NCBI RefSeq assembly: GCF_001506075.1 | Contig: NZ_KQ947475.1 | Coordinates: 405,376-469,375 of the forward strand | DNA: 64,000 bases | Direction: 5' to 3' | From: Vibrio sp. MEBiC08052 | GTDB taxonomy: Bacteria; Pseudomonadota; Gammaproteobacteria; Enterobacterales; Vibrionaceae | In this document: positions 36,466 to 47,876 of the stretch, piece after piece | Numbering within the stretch: position 1 is the first letter of the stretch | Layout of the letters: each line of letters opens with the position of its first letter | Translations under genes and position numbers: made by a program | Notes under the pieces: generated by a model | Told to the model about the DNA's origin: nothing | What the model saw: the letters and a program-made list of their open reading frames with translations, nothing else | Databases searched by the model: none

Positions 36466-37362
36466 ATGGCGAATATATTTTCACTCATACTAGTTATTGT
36501 GACGCTTGTGACAGGGATTATCTGGGTGCTTGAGAAGTTGGTTTGGGCGAAAAAGCGCCAACAAAAACTCGATGACATTCTGGCTCAGACCAAAGAGATC
36601 GATCTAGCCCTACAGAGTAAAGTTTTACCGCAGCCGTGGTGGGTGGAAAATAGTGTTTCTATTTTTCCCGTTATTGCGTTGGTTTTGATTGTTCGGTCAT
36701 TTATTTTTGAGCCGTTCCAGATCCCATCGGGATCGATGAAACCGACCTTACTGATCGGTGATTTTATTCTGGTTGAGAAATTTGCGTATGGCTTGAAAGA
36801 TCCGGTGACGCATACACAGTTTTTGGCAACCGGTCAACCGGAGCGTGGTGACATTGCCGTATTCCGTTATCCGCCGGATCCTAGCGTTGATTATATTAAA
36901 CGTGTTGTCGGATTACCGGGGGATATTATCCGCTATAGCCCGGATAAGCGCCTTTGTATTCAGCCGAAAGACACGACAGAATGTAAGATCGTGCCGCAGA
37001 CAAATCGTGTTCGTAGTGAACTGAAATCGAATGTTGCACCGATGGATCAACTGGATGAGCAACTTGGTCAGGTGAAGCACCATATTCTGATTAATCCATG
37101 GCGGATGGATAATCCGATGAATTATAAACCTCGTCCGGGGGTGAATGAATGGGTTGTTCCTGAAGGGCACTATTTTATGATGGGTGACAATCGGGATAAC
37201 AGTGCCGATAGCCGTTACTGGGGATTTGTTCCTGAAGCCAATTTGGTCGGTAAGGCTGTTGCTATATGGATTAGTTTTGAGTTTAACCGCTCGCCTGATA
37301 GCGTATTACCATCATGGATTCCGACCGGCGTCCGCTTGAATCGGATTGGTCAGATTCATTAA
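36466..37362 (+). CDS. lepB: Signal peptidase I (LepB)
   Basis: Membrane serine protease of 298 residues that removes signal peptides on the periplasmic side. Two membrane segments (about residues 3-22 and 60-78). The nucleophile is in QIPSGSMKPTLLIGD (near residue 91), the general base lysine in DYIKRVVGLPGD (near 146), and GDNRDNSADSRYWG is the C-terminal signature. Start 36466 has GGGAAG seven bases upstream; the frame open from 36391 is not used. Confidence 0.98.
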   Translation: MANIFSLILVIVTLVTGIIWVLEKLVWAKKRQQKLDDILAQTKEIDLALQSKVLPQPWWVENSVSIFPVIALVLIVRSFIFEPFQIPSGSMKPTLLIGDFILVEKFAYGLKDPVTHTQFLATGQPERGDIAVFRYPPDPSVDYIKRVVGLPGDIIRYSPDKRLCIQPKDTTECKIVPQTNRVRSELKSNVAPMDQLDEQLGQVKHHILINPWRMDNPMNYKPRPGVNEWVVPEGHYFMMGDNRDNSADSRYWGFVPEANLVGKAVAIWISFEFNRSPDSVLPSWIPTGVRLNRIGQIH

Positions 37363-37445
37363 TATTTACCGGATAATTACGATTATCGGGGGCATTTATT
37401 TAACCAGGCTGGTCAATAAGATCAGCCTTTCAATATTGAGAAATC

Positions 37446-38123
37446 ATGAATTCTCCAACATATCAACTTGAGAAAAAAATAGGGTATCAGTTCAATGATG
37501 GTGCTGTACTGGAACTTGCACTGACACACCGGAGTGCGAATGGTCATCATAACGAACGTCTTGAATTTCTGGGCGATTCAATTTTAAGTTTTGTCATTGC
37601 AGATGAGCTTTATCACCGTTTTCCGAAGAGTAACGAAGGTGATATGAGCCGGATGCGTGCGACGCTTGTCCGGGGGAATACTCTGGCTGAGCTGGCTCGG
37701 GAGTTTGAGCTGGGAGATTACTTAAAATTAGGTCCAGGGGAATTAAAAAGTGGCGGTTTCCGCCGCGATTCGATTCTTGCCGATGCCGTTGAAGCGATAA
37801 TTGGCGCGATTTATTTGGATAGTGATATTGAGTCGATCCGACGGATCATTTTAGACTGGTATCAGACGCGTCTGGACGCGATTCAGCCCGGGGTGTCGCA
37901 AAAAGATCCCAAAACTCGGCTGCAAGAGTACCTGCAAGGCAGAAGAAAACCGCTTCCTGTTTATACAGTGACTAATATTAAAGGTGAGGCACACAACCAA
38001 GAGTTTACTGTGTCATGTGAAGTCGCGGGTATTGGAATGCCTGTTATCGGAAAAGGCACCAGCCGCCGCAAGGCAGAACAAGCGGCTGCAGAGCTAGCAC
38101 TAGAGCAATTGAACAATGGCTGA
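37446..38123 (+). CDS. rnc: Ribonuclease III
   Basis: Double-strand-specific endonuclease of 225 residues that processes rRNA and mRNAs. The catalytic signature [16 protein letters not shown] lies at about residues 37-52. [13 protein letters not shown] holds the second acidic group (about 113-125). The double-stranded RNA-binding domain covers about 155-224. Its last 8 bases overlap era. Confidence 0.98.
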   Translation: MNSPTYQLEKKIGYQFNDGAVLELALTHRSANGHHNERLEFLGDSILSFVIADELYHRFPKSNEGDMSRMRATLVRGNTLAELAREFELGDYLKLGPGELKSGGFRRDSILADAVEAIIGAIYLDSDIESIRRIILDWYQTRLDAIQPGVSQKDPKTRLQEYLQGRRKPLPVYTVTNIKGEAHNQEFTVSCEVAGIGMPVIGKGTSRRKAEQAAAELALEQLNNG

Positions 38124-39081
38124 TAAAGAATTTGATATTGATGCTTTCTTTGCATCAGAAAGTCAGGAAGAAAGTAAACCGGAGAACCAACATTGTGGTT
38201 TTGTGGCGATTGTCGGACGACCGAATGTCGGGAAATCTACCTTACTGAACCAGCTACTGGGACAGAAAATTTCGATAACATCGCGTAAGCCTCAGACGAC
38301 ACGCCACCGCATTATGGGCGTCGATACTGACGGGGATTATCAGGCAATCTATGTGGATACGCCGGGACTACATATTGAGGAAAAACGAGCGATTAACCGT
38401 CTCATGAACCGTGCTGCAAGCAGCTCACTCAGTGATGTTAATTTGGTTCTTTTTCTGGTCGAAGGCACACACTGGACCAAAGATGATGAAATGGTGTTTA
38501 CCAAGCTGAATAAAGCGGGTTTCCCGGTCATTCTTTGTGTCAATAAAGTCGATAACGTCAAAGACCGTAATGAAGTGATGTTGCATATGTACGAACTGTC
38601 CACCAAGATGGATTTTGTTGATGTGATTCCCATTTCTGCAAAACATGGTAAAAACATTGATGCGATTCGTCAGCATGTCCGCAACCATCTTCCCAAAGCG
38701 GTTCACCATTTCCCGAGTGAATATGTGACTGATCGCTCGCAACGCTTTATGGCGTCAGAGATCCTCCGGGAAAAGATCATGCGTTTTACTGGTGAAGAGC
38801 TCCCTTATTCAGTGACGGTCGATATTGAACGGTTTGATTACAACCCGGAAACCGATGGTTTTCATATCAATGGCTTGATTCTGGTCGAGCGGATTGGCCA
38901 GAAGAAAATGATCATTGGTAAAGGGGGCGAAAAAATTAAAACGATAGGTCGGGAAGCCCGGCTTGATATGGAAGCGTTATTTGGTCGAAAAGTCTATCTG
39001 GAAACTTGGGTTAAAGTGAAATCCGGTTGGGCTGACGATGAAAGAGCACTGAGAAGTCTGGGATATATTGACGATTTATAG
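38116..39081 (+). CDS. era: GTPase Era
   Basis: Essential GTPase for 16S rRNA maturation, 321 residues. [16 protein letters not shown] (P loop), [15 protein letters not shown] (G3) and NKVDNV (G4) in the N-terminal half. The C-terminal KH domain has [18 protein letters not shown]. It carries an acidic 20-residue N-terminal extension ([20 protein letters not shown]) compared with E. coli, as common in vibrios. ATG overlaps the rnc stop region by 8 bases. Confidence 0.98.
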   Translation: MADKEFDIDAFFASESQEESKPENQHCGFVAIVGRPNVGKSTLLNQLLGQKISITSRKPQTTRHRIMGVDTDGDYQAIYVDTPGLHIEEKRAINRLMNRAASSSLSDVNLVLFLVEGTHWTKDDEMVFTKLNKAGFPVILCVNKVDNVKDRNEVMLHMYELSTKMDFVDVIPISAKHGKNIDAIRQHVRNHLPKAVHHFPSEYVTDRSQRFMASEILREKIMRFTGEELPYSVTVDIERFDYNPETDGFHINGLILVERIGQKKMIIGKGGEKIKTIGREARLDMEALFGRKVYLETWVKVKSGWADDERALRSLGYIDDL

Positions 39082-39098
39082 TGATATCGCTTTCTCTT

Positions 39099-39161
39099 GT
39101 CGCGGGGGCGACCGAGCGTCATTGGAGATAAGTCCAACAGCCCCTGAGGTTGCCACCTCAG
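39099..39161 (+). other. Three consecutive hairpins in the era-recO gap
   Basis: The 90-base gap folds into three perfect small stem-loops: GTCGC/GCGAC with GGGG loop (39099-39112), TTGGA/TCCAA (39122-39137) and CTGAGGT/ACCTCAG with TGCC loop (39144-39161). None has a U tail. The last one sits 10 bases before recO and may affect mRNA processing or recO translation. Biological role unknown. Confidence 0.55.
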
Positions 39162-39171
39162 AGAGATAGGA

Positions 39172-39906
39172 ATGATGTCAGAGAGCCAATTTCAGCGCTG
39201 TTTTGTTTTACATCGACGCTCGTATAGTGAGAGTAGTCTGATTATTGATATCTTCAGTGAAGAATTCGGGCGAATGACTTTACTGTCTAAAGGGGCGCGG
39301 CGTATCCGCTCCCCGCTAAAAGGTGTGTTGCAACCCTTTGTGCCACTGTTTCTGAAATGGTCAGGTAAGGGGACGATGCGCACATTGCGTCAGGCCGAGC
39401 CGATTAGCCTGGGTTTACCTTTGACTGGCATTCATTTATATTCAGCATTGTATGTCAATGAATTACTGGCACGACTCATCCCTTCAGAAGTTCCCTTGCC
39501 GGGGCTTTTTTATGATTATCTGCAAGTATTGACCGAACTGGCGCAGTCATCGAATCCAGAGCCTGCTTTACGGCGTTTTGAACTCTCTCTGCTGGCTTGT
39601 TTAGGTTATGGTGTCGATTTTTTGCATTGTGCCGGCAGCGGAGAACCGATTGTCCCGACAATGACTTATCGATATCGGGAACAAAAAGGATTTATTGCCT
39701 CCGTTCGCAAAGATAATCTGACATTTGTAGGAGAAGAGTTGATTGCAATTAGTGAGCGACGCTTCACGACACAAGCACAGTTACAGGCTGCCAAACGGTT
39801 TACCCGGATAGCACTTAAACCTTATCTGGGGGCAAAACCATTAAAAAGTCGAGAACTTTTCATTTCTCAAATTGGTATTTCGAGAGCACGGAGTAAAGGA
39901 ACATGA
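39172..39906 (+). CDS. recO: DNA repair protein RecO
   Basis: Recombination mediator of 244 residues that loads RecA with RecF/RecR. The N-terminal OB fold has [21 protein letters not shown] and [14 protein letters not shown]. The central part reads [17 protein letters not shown] and the tail [15 protein letters not shown]. The start has two adjacent ATGs (39172, 39175); AGGA lies close to the first, so 39175 may be used. Four-base overlap with pdxJ. Confidence 0.96.
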   Translation: MMSESQFQRCFVLHRRSYSESSLIIDIFSEEFGRMTLLSKGARRIRSPLKGVLQPFVPLFLKWSGKGTMRTLRQAEPISLGLPLTGIHLYSALYVNELLARLIPSEVPLPGLFYDYLQVLTELAQSSNPEPALRRFELSLLACLGYGVDFLHCAGSGEPIVPTMTYRYREQKGFIASVRKDNLTFVGEELIAISERRFTTQAQLQAAKRFTRIALKPYLGAKPLKSRELFISQIGISRARSKGT

Positions 39907-40634
39907 GCGCAATTCTTTTAGGCGTTAATATCGATCATATTGCAACATTACGGAATGCACGTGGGACTAAATACCCCGATCCAGTTCATGCAGCTGAGGT
40001 TGCCGAACGTGCAGGTGCAGATGGAATAACGATTCATTTGAGAGAAGATCGTCGTCATATTCTTGATCGTGATGTGAAGATTCTAAGAGAGACGCTACAA
40101 ACCCGGATGAATTTAGAAATGGCCGTTACGGATGAAATGGTGGCTATCGCATTGGAGGTTTGTCCGGACTACGTTTGTCTCGTTCCTGAGAAGCGTGAGG
40201 AATTAACCACAGAAGGCGGTCTGGATGTTTTAGGACAACTTGAGAAAGTCAAAACGGCCACTCAGAAATTAACTGATGCCGGCATCAAAGTATCACTTTT
40301 CATTGATGCCGATAAAGAGCAGATTGATGCTGCCAAAGCATGTGGCGCTCCTTATGTTGAGCTACATACAGGCCACTATGCGGATGCTGAAACTACTGTG
40401 GCTCAGCAAGACGAGTTGAAGAAAATTTCAGCGGCAGCCAGCTATGCCAGTGATATTGGCCTGATCGTCAATGCCGGTCATGGGCTGACTTACCATAATG
40501 TTGCTGCCATTGCGGCAATGCCGGAGATCCACGAACTGAACATCGGTCATTCGATCATTGGTCGTTCCGTGTTTGATGGGCTTGCTAAGGCTGTGGCGGA
40601 TATGAAGTCCTTAATGATAGAGGCCCGGCGTTAA
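39903..40634 (+). CDS. pdxJ: Pyridoxine 5'-phosphate synthase PdxJ
   Basis: Condenses 1-deoxyxylulose 5-phosphate with 3-amino-2-oxopropyl phosphate to make pyridoxine 5'-phosphate. 243 residues, TIM barrel. [24 protein letters not shown] is the N-terminal signature with the catalytic His; [12 protein letters not shown] and [10 protein letters not shown] are also intact. Start overlaps recO by four bases; acpS follows after three bases. Confidence 0.98.
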   Translation: MSAILLGVNIDHIATLRNARGTKYPDPVHAAEVAERAGADGITIHLREDRRHILDRDVKILRETLQTRMNLEMAVTDEMVAIALEVCPDYVCLVPEKREELTTEGGLDVLGQLEKVKTATQKLTDAGIKVSLFIDADKEQIDAAKACGAPYVELHTGHYADAETTVAQQDELKKISAAASYASDIGLIVNAGHGLTYHNVAAIAAMPEIHELNIGHSIIGRSVFDGLAKAVADMKSLMIEARR

Positions 40635-40637
40635 TTT

Positions 40638-41027
40638 ATGGCAATCGTCGGCTTTGGGACAGATATTGTCGAAATCGAGCGCATCGCGGCTGCGATTTCC
40701 AGAAATGGCGATGCCTTTGCACAACGCATTCTGAGTGAAAGTGAGCTTGCTATCTATGTGCAGAGTAAAAAACCGGAGCGATTTTTAGCGAAACGTTTTG
40801 CGGTCAAAGAAGCTGCCTCAAAAGCATTAGGTACCGGGATCGCACAAGGCGTATCACTTCAGGACTTTACCGTGTTGAATGATGAACACGGTAAACCATG
40901 GTTACAGTTGAGTGGTAAAGCCGAAGAATTTGCTCAGTCATTTGGCGTGAACGCCATTCATCTTTCAATATCCGATGAGCGACGCTACGCTGTTGCCTCT
41001 GTGATTCTTGAAAACTCAGGCCATTAA
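40638..41027 (+). CDS. acpS: Holo-[acyl-carrier-protein] synthase AcpS
   Basis: Transfers phosphopantetheine from CoA to acyl carrier protein. 129 residues (E. coli 126). [14 protein letters not shown] holds the metal-binding Asp, and [16 protein letters not shown] holds the catalytic Glu region near residue 57. Last gene of the lepA operon. Its last 12 bases overlap the end of barA on the opposite strand, with no terminator between. Confidence 0.97.
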   Translation: MAIVGFGTDIVEIERIAAAISRNGDAFAQRILSESELAIYVQSKKPERFLAKRFAVKEAASKALGTGIAQGVSLQDFTVLNDEHGKPWLQLSGKAEEFAQSFGVNAIHLSISDERRYAVASVILENSGH

Positions 41028-43799
41028 TTGTTGCGCTGCTTCAGCAACTTTGGCCATCTCATCCTGCAACTCAAATAGTTCAGGCTCCAGGTCTTTGATG
41101 GCCGAGCCTGAGCGCAATGACTGTTCCAGCGTGGCGCAGATTTTTCTTAATCTGGGAACACCGCTATAGGAACAGCTGCCATGTAGCTTATGAATATGAT
41201 GAAGTAATGTTTCCTGATCGGATTCGCCATTCAACGACGATTCAATGGTCTGATGGATTTCTGGGATAGAGTCAACTAACATCGTCAGCATATCTTTGGC
41301 TAAATCTTCTTTATTCGCCGCCTGTTTTAAGGCCATATTCCAGTCGATCACTAAGGGTTGCGATGACGTTGGCTGTGTCACATCAGTCGATTGTGGACGC
41401 ACGACTGTTGAAGCATCTTGTTGCGACCGTTGTGGCTGAGGATTCCAGTGAACCAAAACCTGTTGCAGCACATGTTCTTCTATCGGTTTCGTCAGGTAAT
41501 CATCCATCCCTTCACTGAGCAGACGATCCCGTTCGCCGACCATGGCATGAGCCGTTACAGCAATCACTGGGGTGGTGGTATTGAGCGGTAATTGTTTGAT
41601 TTCCTGACAGGCGGTGACCCCATCCATTTTAGGCATCTGAATATCCATGAAGATAATATCAAACTTCTGACGAGTCGCGATTTCGACCGCTTCTTCTCCG
41701 TTGGTACAGCTAATTACTGTATCAACCCTTTCCTGTAAAAGTGCAGTGATTAACTTCAGATTCGCGGGGTTGTCATCGACGGCCATGACCGTTAACGGCA
41801 TCTTCTCTATCGAAGCCGAGTGCGTGATTTCTTCGCGGAAAGAAGACAGTTCAGGATGAATATCCAACATGACTTGTAGCAGTTTTTTACGCGCAAGTGG
41901 TTTGGTGAGACACTTGATCGGATAATGCGTCATTAGATGATCAGCCAGTGCCAATTCGGTACTCGGAATCCCGACCAACACATGTTCTGAGCAAGCCACC
42001 GCTTTTTTGACCAGGGCTTCAGCTTCTTCAGAGACCAGTTTTTGGACAGGGGAGAAGTTGAGGATGACGTAGTCGGATTGCGGTGGGTTGTCCGGTAATA
42101 CAGACATATAGTTGACGCGTAAGCCCGATTGCGTCAGCGTTTGCTGCAAAATAGAAGCAGACTGCATATGGGATTCGATCAGCAGAACTTCTTTCCCCGC
42201 CAATTGTTTTTGGGTGTACCACTCACCCATCATAATATCGGTCGGATGAAGACGAATCGTAAACCAAAACGTTGATCCCCGGTGCAAACGGCTGGTCAGA
42301 CTAATCTCGCCACCCATCTGACTGACCAGTTTTTGGGTGATCACCAATCCTAGTCCCGTTCCGCCATAACGGCGGGAAATACTGGCATCGGCCTGACTAA
42401 ATGCCTGGAATAACTGGGCTTGTTGTCGTTCGGAAATACCAATTCCCGTATCCCGGACCATAAACTGAAGTTCAACCAAGTCATCCCGGACTGAACGAAG
42501 TTCGACACTGATATCAATATTACCTCGTTCCGTGAACTTAATTGAGTTGCCGACAAGGTTAGTGATAACTTGCTGGATCCTGAGAGGATCCCCGACCAGA
42601 CCGACCGGAATCTTCGAATCAACTTTTAGATTGATTTCCAGTCCTTTCTCATGCGCGCTGGTTGCCAGCAGATCGACAACCTCTTCGAGATTTTCCTGCA
42701 ATTCAAACGGCACATTTTCGAGAGCCAGTTTGCCGGCTTCCAGTTTAGAGAAGTCCAAGATGTCATTAATGATCGTCAAGAGGTTATTCGCTGAACGTTC
42801 AATGGTTTGCAGGTAATCTTTCTGGCTATTGGTGAGCTGCGTTTTCAGTATTTGTCGGGTGAAGCCAATCACACCATTCAATGGTGTTCTTAATTCGTGA
42901 GACATATTGGCCAGAAACTCTGATTTTACGCGAGCGGCTTCCTGAGCCCGTTTTTTGGCTATATCCAGTTCAACGTTTTGGATCTCAAGCTGTTCGAGTG
43001 TTTCTCTTAGATCGGAGGTCGCTTGATCAATGCTATGTTGCATCTCGACATGGTACTCCGACAGAGAAACCGCCATTGCATTGATGCCTTTTTTCAGTTC
43101 ATCCAGTTCACCATGCATTTCACCCTCAATGCGCACATCCAGATGCCCGCGTCGGATCCGATCCAACATATTTTTCATATGGGTAATCGGTCGAGTCACA
43201 TCATGAAGTAAACGGAATGCAAAAGCCCCGGAAAGTGCCAAGCCGAGAATCAACACTAAAATCGCGGAAAAAATTTCCTGATACTGTTGGAGCCTCAGCG
43301 ATGACAGGTCAAGCTCAATGACAATGTAGCCAAGGACCGGCAAGGTCTCGGCATTTGCTCTGCCGTCAATCAACCGACTTTCCGCCAGAATCGGGGTGCG
43401 AAGAATTAAGGTATTGTTATCCTTCATTTCTGAGCTGCCCAAAATCGGAATAGGTTTGTTTTTCGGATAAGTCAGTGATTCGAAATTGGGGTGGAAATTA
43501 GACGTGACGAATAGTTCATGGTGCTTGTCGAAAACAGCGATACTCCGGACAAACTGAGAATTCTTACGGTGAGCATAACTGATGATTCGTCTGACCGACT
43601 CCCGGCTATGTTTCTCCAACCCTTCTTCACTGGCAATCGCTAGCGGCTCGATGATATTTGAGCCGGCATTAATAACCTGAGACTCAAGATCGTGATAACG
43701 ATTATAAGAAAAAAAAGCACTTAACAGCAGACCGATGATCAGTGTCGGTGCCAGAGTGAGTGTGATGACGCGAGTGCGCAAGCCATATTTGGTGGTCAT
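41016..43799 (-). CDS. barA: Hybrid sensor histidine kinase BarA (VarS)
   Basis: Tripartite membrane sensor kinase of 927 residues that, with its response regulator UvrY/VarA, activates CsrB-type small RNAs and so counters CsrA. Membrane segments at about 10-31 and 176-196 flank a periplasmic domain; HAMP covers about 197-250. The kinase histidine is H301 in [13 protein letters not shown]. ATPase motifs are DTGIGI and GGTGLGL. The receiver aspartate is D719 in [11 protein letters not shown]. The HPt histidine is H870 in [11 protein letters not shown]. In vibrios the homologue VarS acts in quorum sensing and virulence. Convergent with acpS. Confidence 0.96.
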   Translation of the reverse strand: MTTKYGLRTRVITLTLAPTLIIGLLLSAFFSYNRYHDLESQVINAGSNIIEPLAIASEEGLEKHSRESVRRIISYAHRKNSQFVRSIAVFDKHHELFVTSNFHPNFESLTYPKNKPIPILGSSEMKDNNTLILRTPILAESRLIDGRANAETLPVLGYIVIELDLSSLRLQQYQEIFSAILVLILGLALSGAFAFRLLHDVTRPITHMKNMLDRIRRGHLDVRIEGEMHGELDELKKGINAMAVSLSEYHVEMQHSIDQATSDLRETLEQLEIQNVELDIAKKRAQEAARVKSEFLANMSHELRTPLNGVIGFTRQILKTQLTNSQKDYLQTIERSANNLLTIINDILDFSKLEAGKLALENVPFELQENLEEVVDLLATSAHEKGLEINLKVDSKIPVGLVGDPLRIQQVITNLVGNSIKFTERGNIDISVELRSVRDDLVELQFMVRDTGIGISERQQAQLFQAFSQADASISRRYGGTGLGLVITQKLVSQMGGEISLTSRLHRGSTFWFTIRLHPTDIMMGEWYTQKQLAGKEVLLIESHMQSASILQQTLTQSGLRVNYMSVLPDNPPQSDYVILNFSPVQKLVSEEAEALVKKAVACSEHVLVGIPSTELALADHLMTHYPIKCLTKPLARKKLLQVMLDIHPELSSFREEITHSASIEKMPLTVMAVDDNPANLKLITALLQERVDTVISCTNGEEAVEIATRQKFDIIFMDIQMPKMDGVTACQEIKQLPLNTTTPVIAVTAHAMVGERDRLLSEGMDDYLTKPIEEHVLQQVLVHWNPQPQRSQQDASTVVRPQSTDVTQPTSSQPLVIDWNMALKQAANKEDLAKDMLTMLVDSIPEIHQTIESSLNGESDQETLLHHIHKLHGSCSYSGVPRLRKICATLEQSLRSGSAIKDLEPELFELQDEMAKVAEAAQQLMA

Positions 43800-44145
43800 T
43801 AGTCTCTAATTATCATAATGAAGAATCAGAAATAACGCATCGAGTCATGCACTTTTCTGCTTTCAGTTGAGATTTTCTTCCGTCACGGAGGAAGCTTTAT
43901 CTGAGCTGCTAGCTTAATCAAGTCATCGACAATTCACAATTTATTCTTGACAAGAATAGTGATGATTTCACGAAATTTTATGCCGTTTTATTGCCTGCTT
44001 TTTTCTCAGCGGATTATTTGCTAAACATCGTGATGTGGATGTGGGAAAATAGCGAAAATTTGCAACCCTCTACTGTTACATCGGCCGCTTAAACCGGCTG
44101 GCGTAACAAAGAATTCGGCAACATTACAAGCGGTAACATATTCAT
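43800..44145. other. Divergent region between barA and rlmD
   Basis: 346 bases between divergent genes, AT-rich in the middle. It must contain promoters for both. No conserved RNA, strong operator or ORF was recognised. Confidence 0.5.
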
Positions 44146-45465
44146 ATGGCTCGTTTTTTCCAACCTAAAAAACAATCTACGATCAATAAAAAGCACCAAT
44201 TGGTTCAGGTGGCACGCATGGATCACCATGGTGAGGGTATTGCTTATCTGGAAGGGAAACCGGTTTTTATCGAAGGTGCTTTGCCGACAGAGCAGGTCCT
44301 GATTCAACTGACAGAGAATAAAAGTAAGTATGCCCGGGCGAAGTTGATCCAAGTGCAACAGGAGAGTGTAGAACGAACTCAACCGTTCTGCCCGCATTAT
44401 CATCGTTGTGGCGGGTGCAATCTACAACACCTTAGTCATCGGGAGCAGTTGAGATATAAGCAAGAGTCGCTCGCACAACTGCTTAATAAATTTGCCGGGT
44501 TATCTGTGCCACTCTCACCGGTTATTTCTGATGTGGATTCGGGGTATCGGCGTCGGGCGCGTTTCAGCTTGAAGTGGGACAGCCAATCGAAGCGTCTGGC
44601 GTTCGGTTTTCGTCAGAAAAATAGTAACAATATTGTCGATATTGAGCATTGTGCGGTATTGGCACCCACTTTAGAAGCACTGATTCCTCAACTCAGAGGG
44701 TTATTTGAGTCGATGTCGCAGCCAGAAAAGCTCGGACATCTGGAGTTGATCGCTGCTGATAACGGAACTGTTATGCTGCTGCGTACTATCGGGTCGCTGA
44801 ATGCGTCGGATCAGGCTGATATGGTTACTTTTGCGCAGCAACAGGATGTTTCACTCTATATGATGGCCGAGACCGGGCAGCCGCATTTACAAGATGGTCA
44901 TGAACCGTTTTATCGCGAGACAGGGATTGAAATTGCTTTTCAGCCCCACCATTTCATACAGATAAATCGACACATTAATCAGAAAATGGTTGAACAGGCG
45001 CTTTCTTGGCTGGCACTCAGTGAAGAAGATCGTGTGCTAGATTTATTTTGTGGTGTGGGCAACTTTAGTTTACCAATTGCGCAGCAGGTGAAATCACTGG
45101 TCGGGGTTGAAGGGATTGAAGAAATGGTTGTACAGGCGCGTAAGAATGCAGCGCACAACCAGATTCTCAATGCTGATTTTTATCAGGCGAATCTTGAGAA
45201 AACGTTGATCGGTATCGAGTGGGCACAGGCGAAATTTGATAAAGTATTACTCGACCCGGCCAGAGCCGGTGCGAAAGGCGTCATTGAGTTGCTGTCTGAT
45301 TTCGGCGCTCAGCGCGTGGTTTATGTGTCCTGTGATCCGGCGACACTGGCCAGAGATAGTCAGCGTCTGTTACAGCAAGGATATCAGTTAGAGAAAGTGG
45401 GGATGCTGGATATGTTTCCTCACACCAGTCATCTGGAATCGATGGCTTTGTTTATCAGAATGTAA
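44146..45465 (+). CDS. rlmD: 23S rRNA (uracil-1939-C5)-methyltransferase RlmD
   Basis: SAM-dependent rRNA methyltransferase of 439 residues with an N-terminal TRAM domain (about residues 12-75). The [4Fe-4S] cluster cysteines are in FCPHYHRCGGCNLQHL plus the later HCAVL. SAM motif VLDLFCGVGNFSLPIA (about 300). The catalytic cysteine lies in VVYVSCDPATLARD (about 395). Located between barA and relA as in E. coli. No clear ribosome-binding site before the ATG. Confidence 0.96.
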   Translation: MARFFQPKKQSTINKKHQLVQVARMDHHGEGIAYLEGKPVFIEGALPTEQVLIQLTENKSKYARAKLIQVQQESVERTQPFCPHYHRCGGCNLQHLSHREQLRYKQESLAQLLNKFAGLSVPLSPVISDVDSGYRRRARFSLKWDSQSKRLAFGFRQKNSNNIVDIEHCAVLAPTLEALIPQLRGLFESMSQPEKLGHLELIAADNGTVMLLRTIGSLNASDQADMVTFAQQQDVSLYMMAETGQPHLQDGHEPFYRETGIEIAFQPHHFIQINRHINQKMVEQALSWLALSEEDRVLDLFCGVGNFSLPIAQQVKSLVGVEGIEEMVVQARKNAAHNQILNADFYQANLEKTLIGIEWAQAKFDKVLLDPARAGAKGVIELLSDFGAQRVVYVSCDPATLARDSQRLLQQGYQLEKVGMLDMFPHTSHLESMALFIRM

Positions 45466-45575
45466 CCTTGATTGTGAAACTGTCAGGTGAGGTGAACTCA
45501 TCAATAGCGATAGGGTCGAAGTCAAATAGCCGACCTTCAATAAACGAACATAAGACTAGGACGAAATAGAGAATA

Positions 45576-47795
45576 ATGGTTGCGGTAAGAAGCGCACATC
45601 TGAACCCAGACGAACAATTTGAACCCGAGAAGTGGATCGCCAGTATCGTGCGTGATCCCAAAATCGCGGAGCGACTAAAACAGGTTTATCGACAGATGGA
45701 AATTCTAGTTGTCGATCATCCGGCCGGGCCACTGTTGCTGTGGCGTGGTCGTGAGATGATCGAGATACTGGTGACGCTGTCGATGGATCAGGAGACTTTA
45801 GTCGCAGCATTATTGTTTCCGATTGTGTCTGGTGGATTGCTCGATGCTGAAATTTTACAAGAACGCTATGGCAAAGACATTATCAAGTTGATTGATGGTG
45901 TTGAGGAGATGGCGGCTATCGGGCAATTGAACGTCACGATGCAGGGCAGTGAAGCCTCAACACAAGTAGATAATGTGCGACGGATGCTACTGGCGATGGT
46001 TGATGATTTCCGTTGCGTGGTGATTAAGCTTGCCGAACGAATTTGTAATTTACGCGAAGTGAAAGATCAGCCGGATGAAATCAGACGTCAGGCGGCAAAA
46101 GAGTGTGCCAATATCTATGCGCCGTTAGCCAATCGTCTGGGAATCGGCCAGTTAAAATGGGAAATGGAAGACTACGCCTTCCGCTATCAGCAACCGGATA
46201 CCTACAAACAGATTGCCAAGCAGTTATCTGAACGCCGTATTGTTCGTGAAAAATATATTCAGGATTTTGTTGAAGATCTGCGTGAAGAAATGCTGCTGTC
46301 CAATATTCAGGCCGAAGTTAGCGGGCGTCCGAAACATATCTACAGCATCTGGCGCAAGATGCAGAAAAAGAGTCTGGCATTTGATGAGTTATTTGATGTT
46401 CGGGCGGTGCGAATTATCGCGGAGAAACTACAGGATTGTTATGCGGCACTTGGGGTGGTTCATACCAAGTATAAGCATCTCCCCAGTGAGTTCGATGATT
46501 ATGTCGCCAACCCGAAACCCAATGGATATCAGTCGATTCATACGGTGATTCTTGGCCCTGAAGGGAAAACCATTGAGATTCAGATTCGAACTCGCCAGAT
46601 GCATGAAGAGTCAGAACTGGGTGTAGCGGCGCACTGGAAATATAAAGAAGGCAGTTCTGCCGGGCATCGCGGCTATGACGAGAAAATTACATGGTTACGC
46701 AAGCTGCTTGACTGGCAAGAAGAGATGTCTGATTCCGGTGAAATGCTGGATGAGTTGCGCAGTCAGGTATTTGATGACCGGGTTTATGCTTTTACACCCA
46801 AAGGTGATGTGGTTGATTTACCGATGGGGGCAACGCCGTTGGATTTCGCTTACCATATTCATTCCGAAGTCGGGCATCGCTGCATTGGTGCGAAGGTCGC
46901 AGGACGAATTGTGCCGTTTACTCATAAACTGACGATGGGGGATCAGGTTGAAATTATCACCGCCAAAGAGCCGAACCCATCACGAGACTGGCTCAACCCT
47001 GCATTGGGGTTTGTCCATTCCGGACGAGCCCGGGCGAAGATTAATGCGTGGTTCAGAAAGCAAAGCCGGGAAAAGAACTTAGAGGCAGGGCGGGAAATTC
47101 TGGAAACCGAACTGGCAAAAATTGGTGCGACACTCAAAGATGCCAGTGAATATGCGCTGAAACGATTTAATGTCAACTCACCAGATGAATTATATGTCGG
47201 AATCGGTAGCGGCGATTTACGGATCAATCAAATAGTCAATCATATCAATGCTTTGGTCAATAAGCCGACCGCAGAAGAAGAAGACCAGCTGGTCCTTGAA
47301 AAGTTACAAGAGAAGGAGCAGAAGACAACAACCCCGGCACCGAGTAAAGATGCCGTCGTGGTTGAAGGGGTCGATAATTTAATGACGCATCTGGCGCGTT
47401 GCTGTCGCCCGATTCCCGGTGATGAGATTAAAGGCTACATTACTCAGGGACGGGGGATTTCGGTCCACCGGAGTGACTGTGAACAGCTGGAAGAGTTGAT
47501 GCATCACGCTCCGGAGCGGATTATCGATACCGTTTGGGGACGCGGATTACTAGGTTCTTACGTTCTGACCGTGCGGGTCGAAGCGATGGAGCGAGGCGGA
47601 TTGTTAAAGGATATTACGACGTTGCTGGCGAATGAGAAAATCAAAGTGGCCAGTATGAAAAGTCGAACCGATCATAAACGCCAACTGATCTATATGGATT
47701 TTGATTTGGAACTGACAAGTGTTGAAGTGCTCTCCCGGGTGTGTAAACGGATTGAGCAGACGAAAGATGTTCTGTCAGTCAAACGACTGGGATAA
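45576..47795 (+). CDS. relA: GTP pyrophosphokinase RelA
   Basis: Ribosome-bound (p)ppGpp synthetase of the stringent response, 739 residues. The N-terminal hydrolase-like domain lacks the His-Asp metal motif (reads ALLFPIVSGG), as expected for synthetase-only RelA. Synthetase motifs include GRPKHIYSIWRKM and LPSEFDDYVANPKPNGYQSIHT (about residues 300-320). TGS domain begins near 400 (VYAFTPKGDVVDLPMGATPLDFAY), and the ACT domain ends the protein. Followed by a strong hairpin. Confidence 0.98.
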   Translation: MVAVRSAHLNPDEQFEPEKWIASIVRDPKIAERLKQVYRQMEILVVDHPAGPLLLWRGREMIEILVTLSMDQETLVAALLFPIVSGGLLDAEILQERYGKDIIKLIDGVEEMAAIGQLNVTMQGSEASTQVDNVRRMLLAMVDDFRCVVIKLAERICNLREVKDQPDEIRRQAAKECANIYAPLANRLGIGQLKWEMEDYAFRYQQPDTYKQIAKQLSERRIVREKYIQDFVEDLREEMLLSNIQAEVSGRPKHIYSIWRKMQKKSLAFDELFDVRAVRIIAEKLQDCYAALGVVHTKYKHLPSEFDDYVANPKPNGYQSIHTVILGPEGKTIEIQIRTRQMHEESELGVAAHWKYKEGSSAGHRGYDEKITWLRKLLDWQEEMSDSGEMLDELRSQVFDDRVYAFTPKGDVVDLPMGATPLDFAYHIHSEVGHRCIGAKVAGRIVPFTHKLTMGDQVEIITAKEPNPSRDWLNPALGFVHSGRARAKINAWFRKQSREKNLEAGREILETELAKIGATLKDASEYALKRFNVNSPDELYVGIGSGDLRINQIVNHINALVNKPTAEEEDQLVLEKLQEKEQKTTTPAPSKDAVVVEGVDNLMTHLARCCRPIPGDEIKGYITQGRGISVHRSDCEQLEELMHHAPERIIDTVWGRGLLGSYVLTVRVEAMERGGLLKDITTLLANEKIKVASMKSRTDHKRQLIYMDFDLELTSVEVLSRVCKRIEQTKDVLSVKRLG

Positions 47796-47827
47796 CGAGT
47801 ATCGCCTCATGTCAGTTGAATCGTTGC

Positions 47828-47855
47828 AGAAAGCGAGGATGCCTCCTCGCTTTCT
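47828..47855 (+). terminator. Strong hairpin after relA, probable terminator
   Basis: A perfect 11-bp stem, AGAAAGCGAGG with CCTCGCTTTCT, and a 6-base loop lie between relA and mazG. The following CTTTGG is a poor U tract, so it may be a partial terminator or an mRNA-stabilising element. Confidence 0.55.
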
Positions 47856-47876
47856 CTTTGGAGCGGAAAGAAGGTT

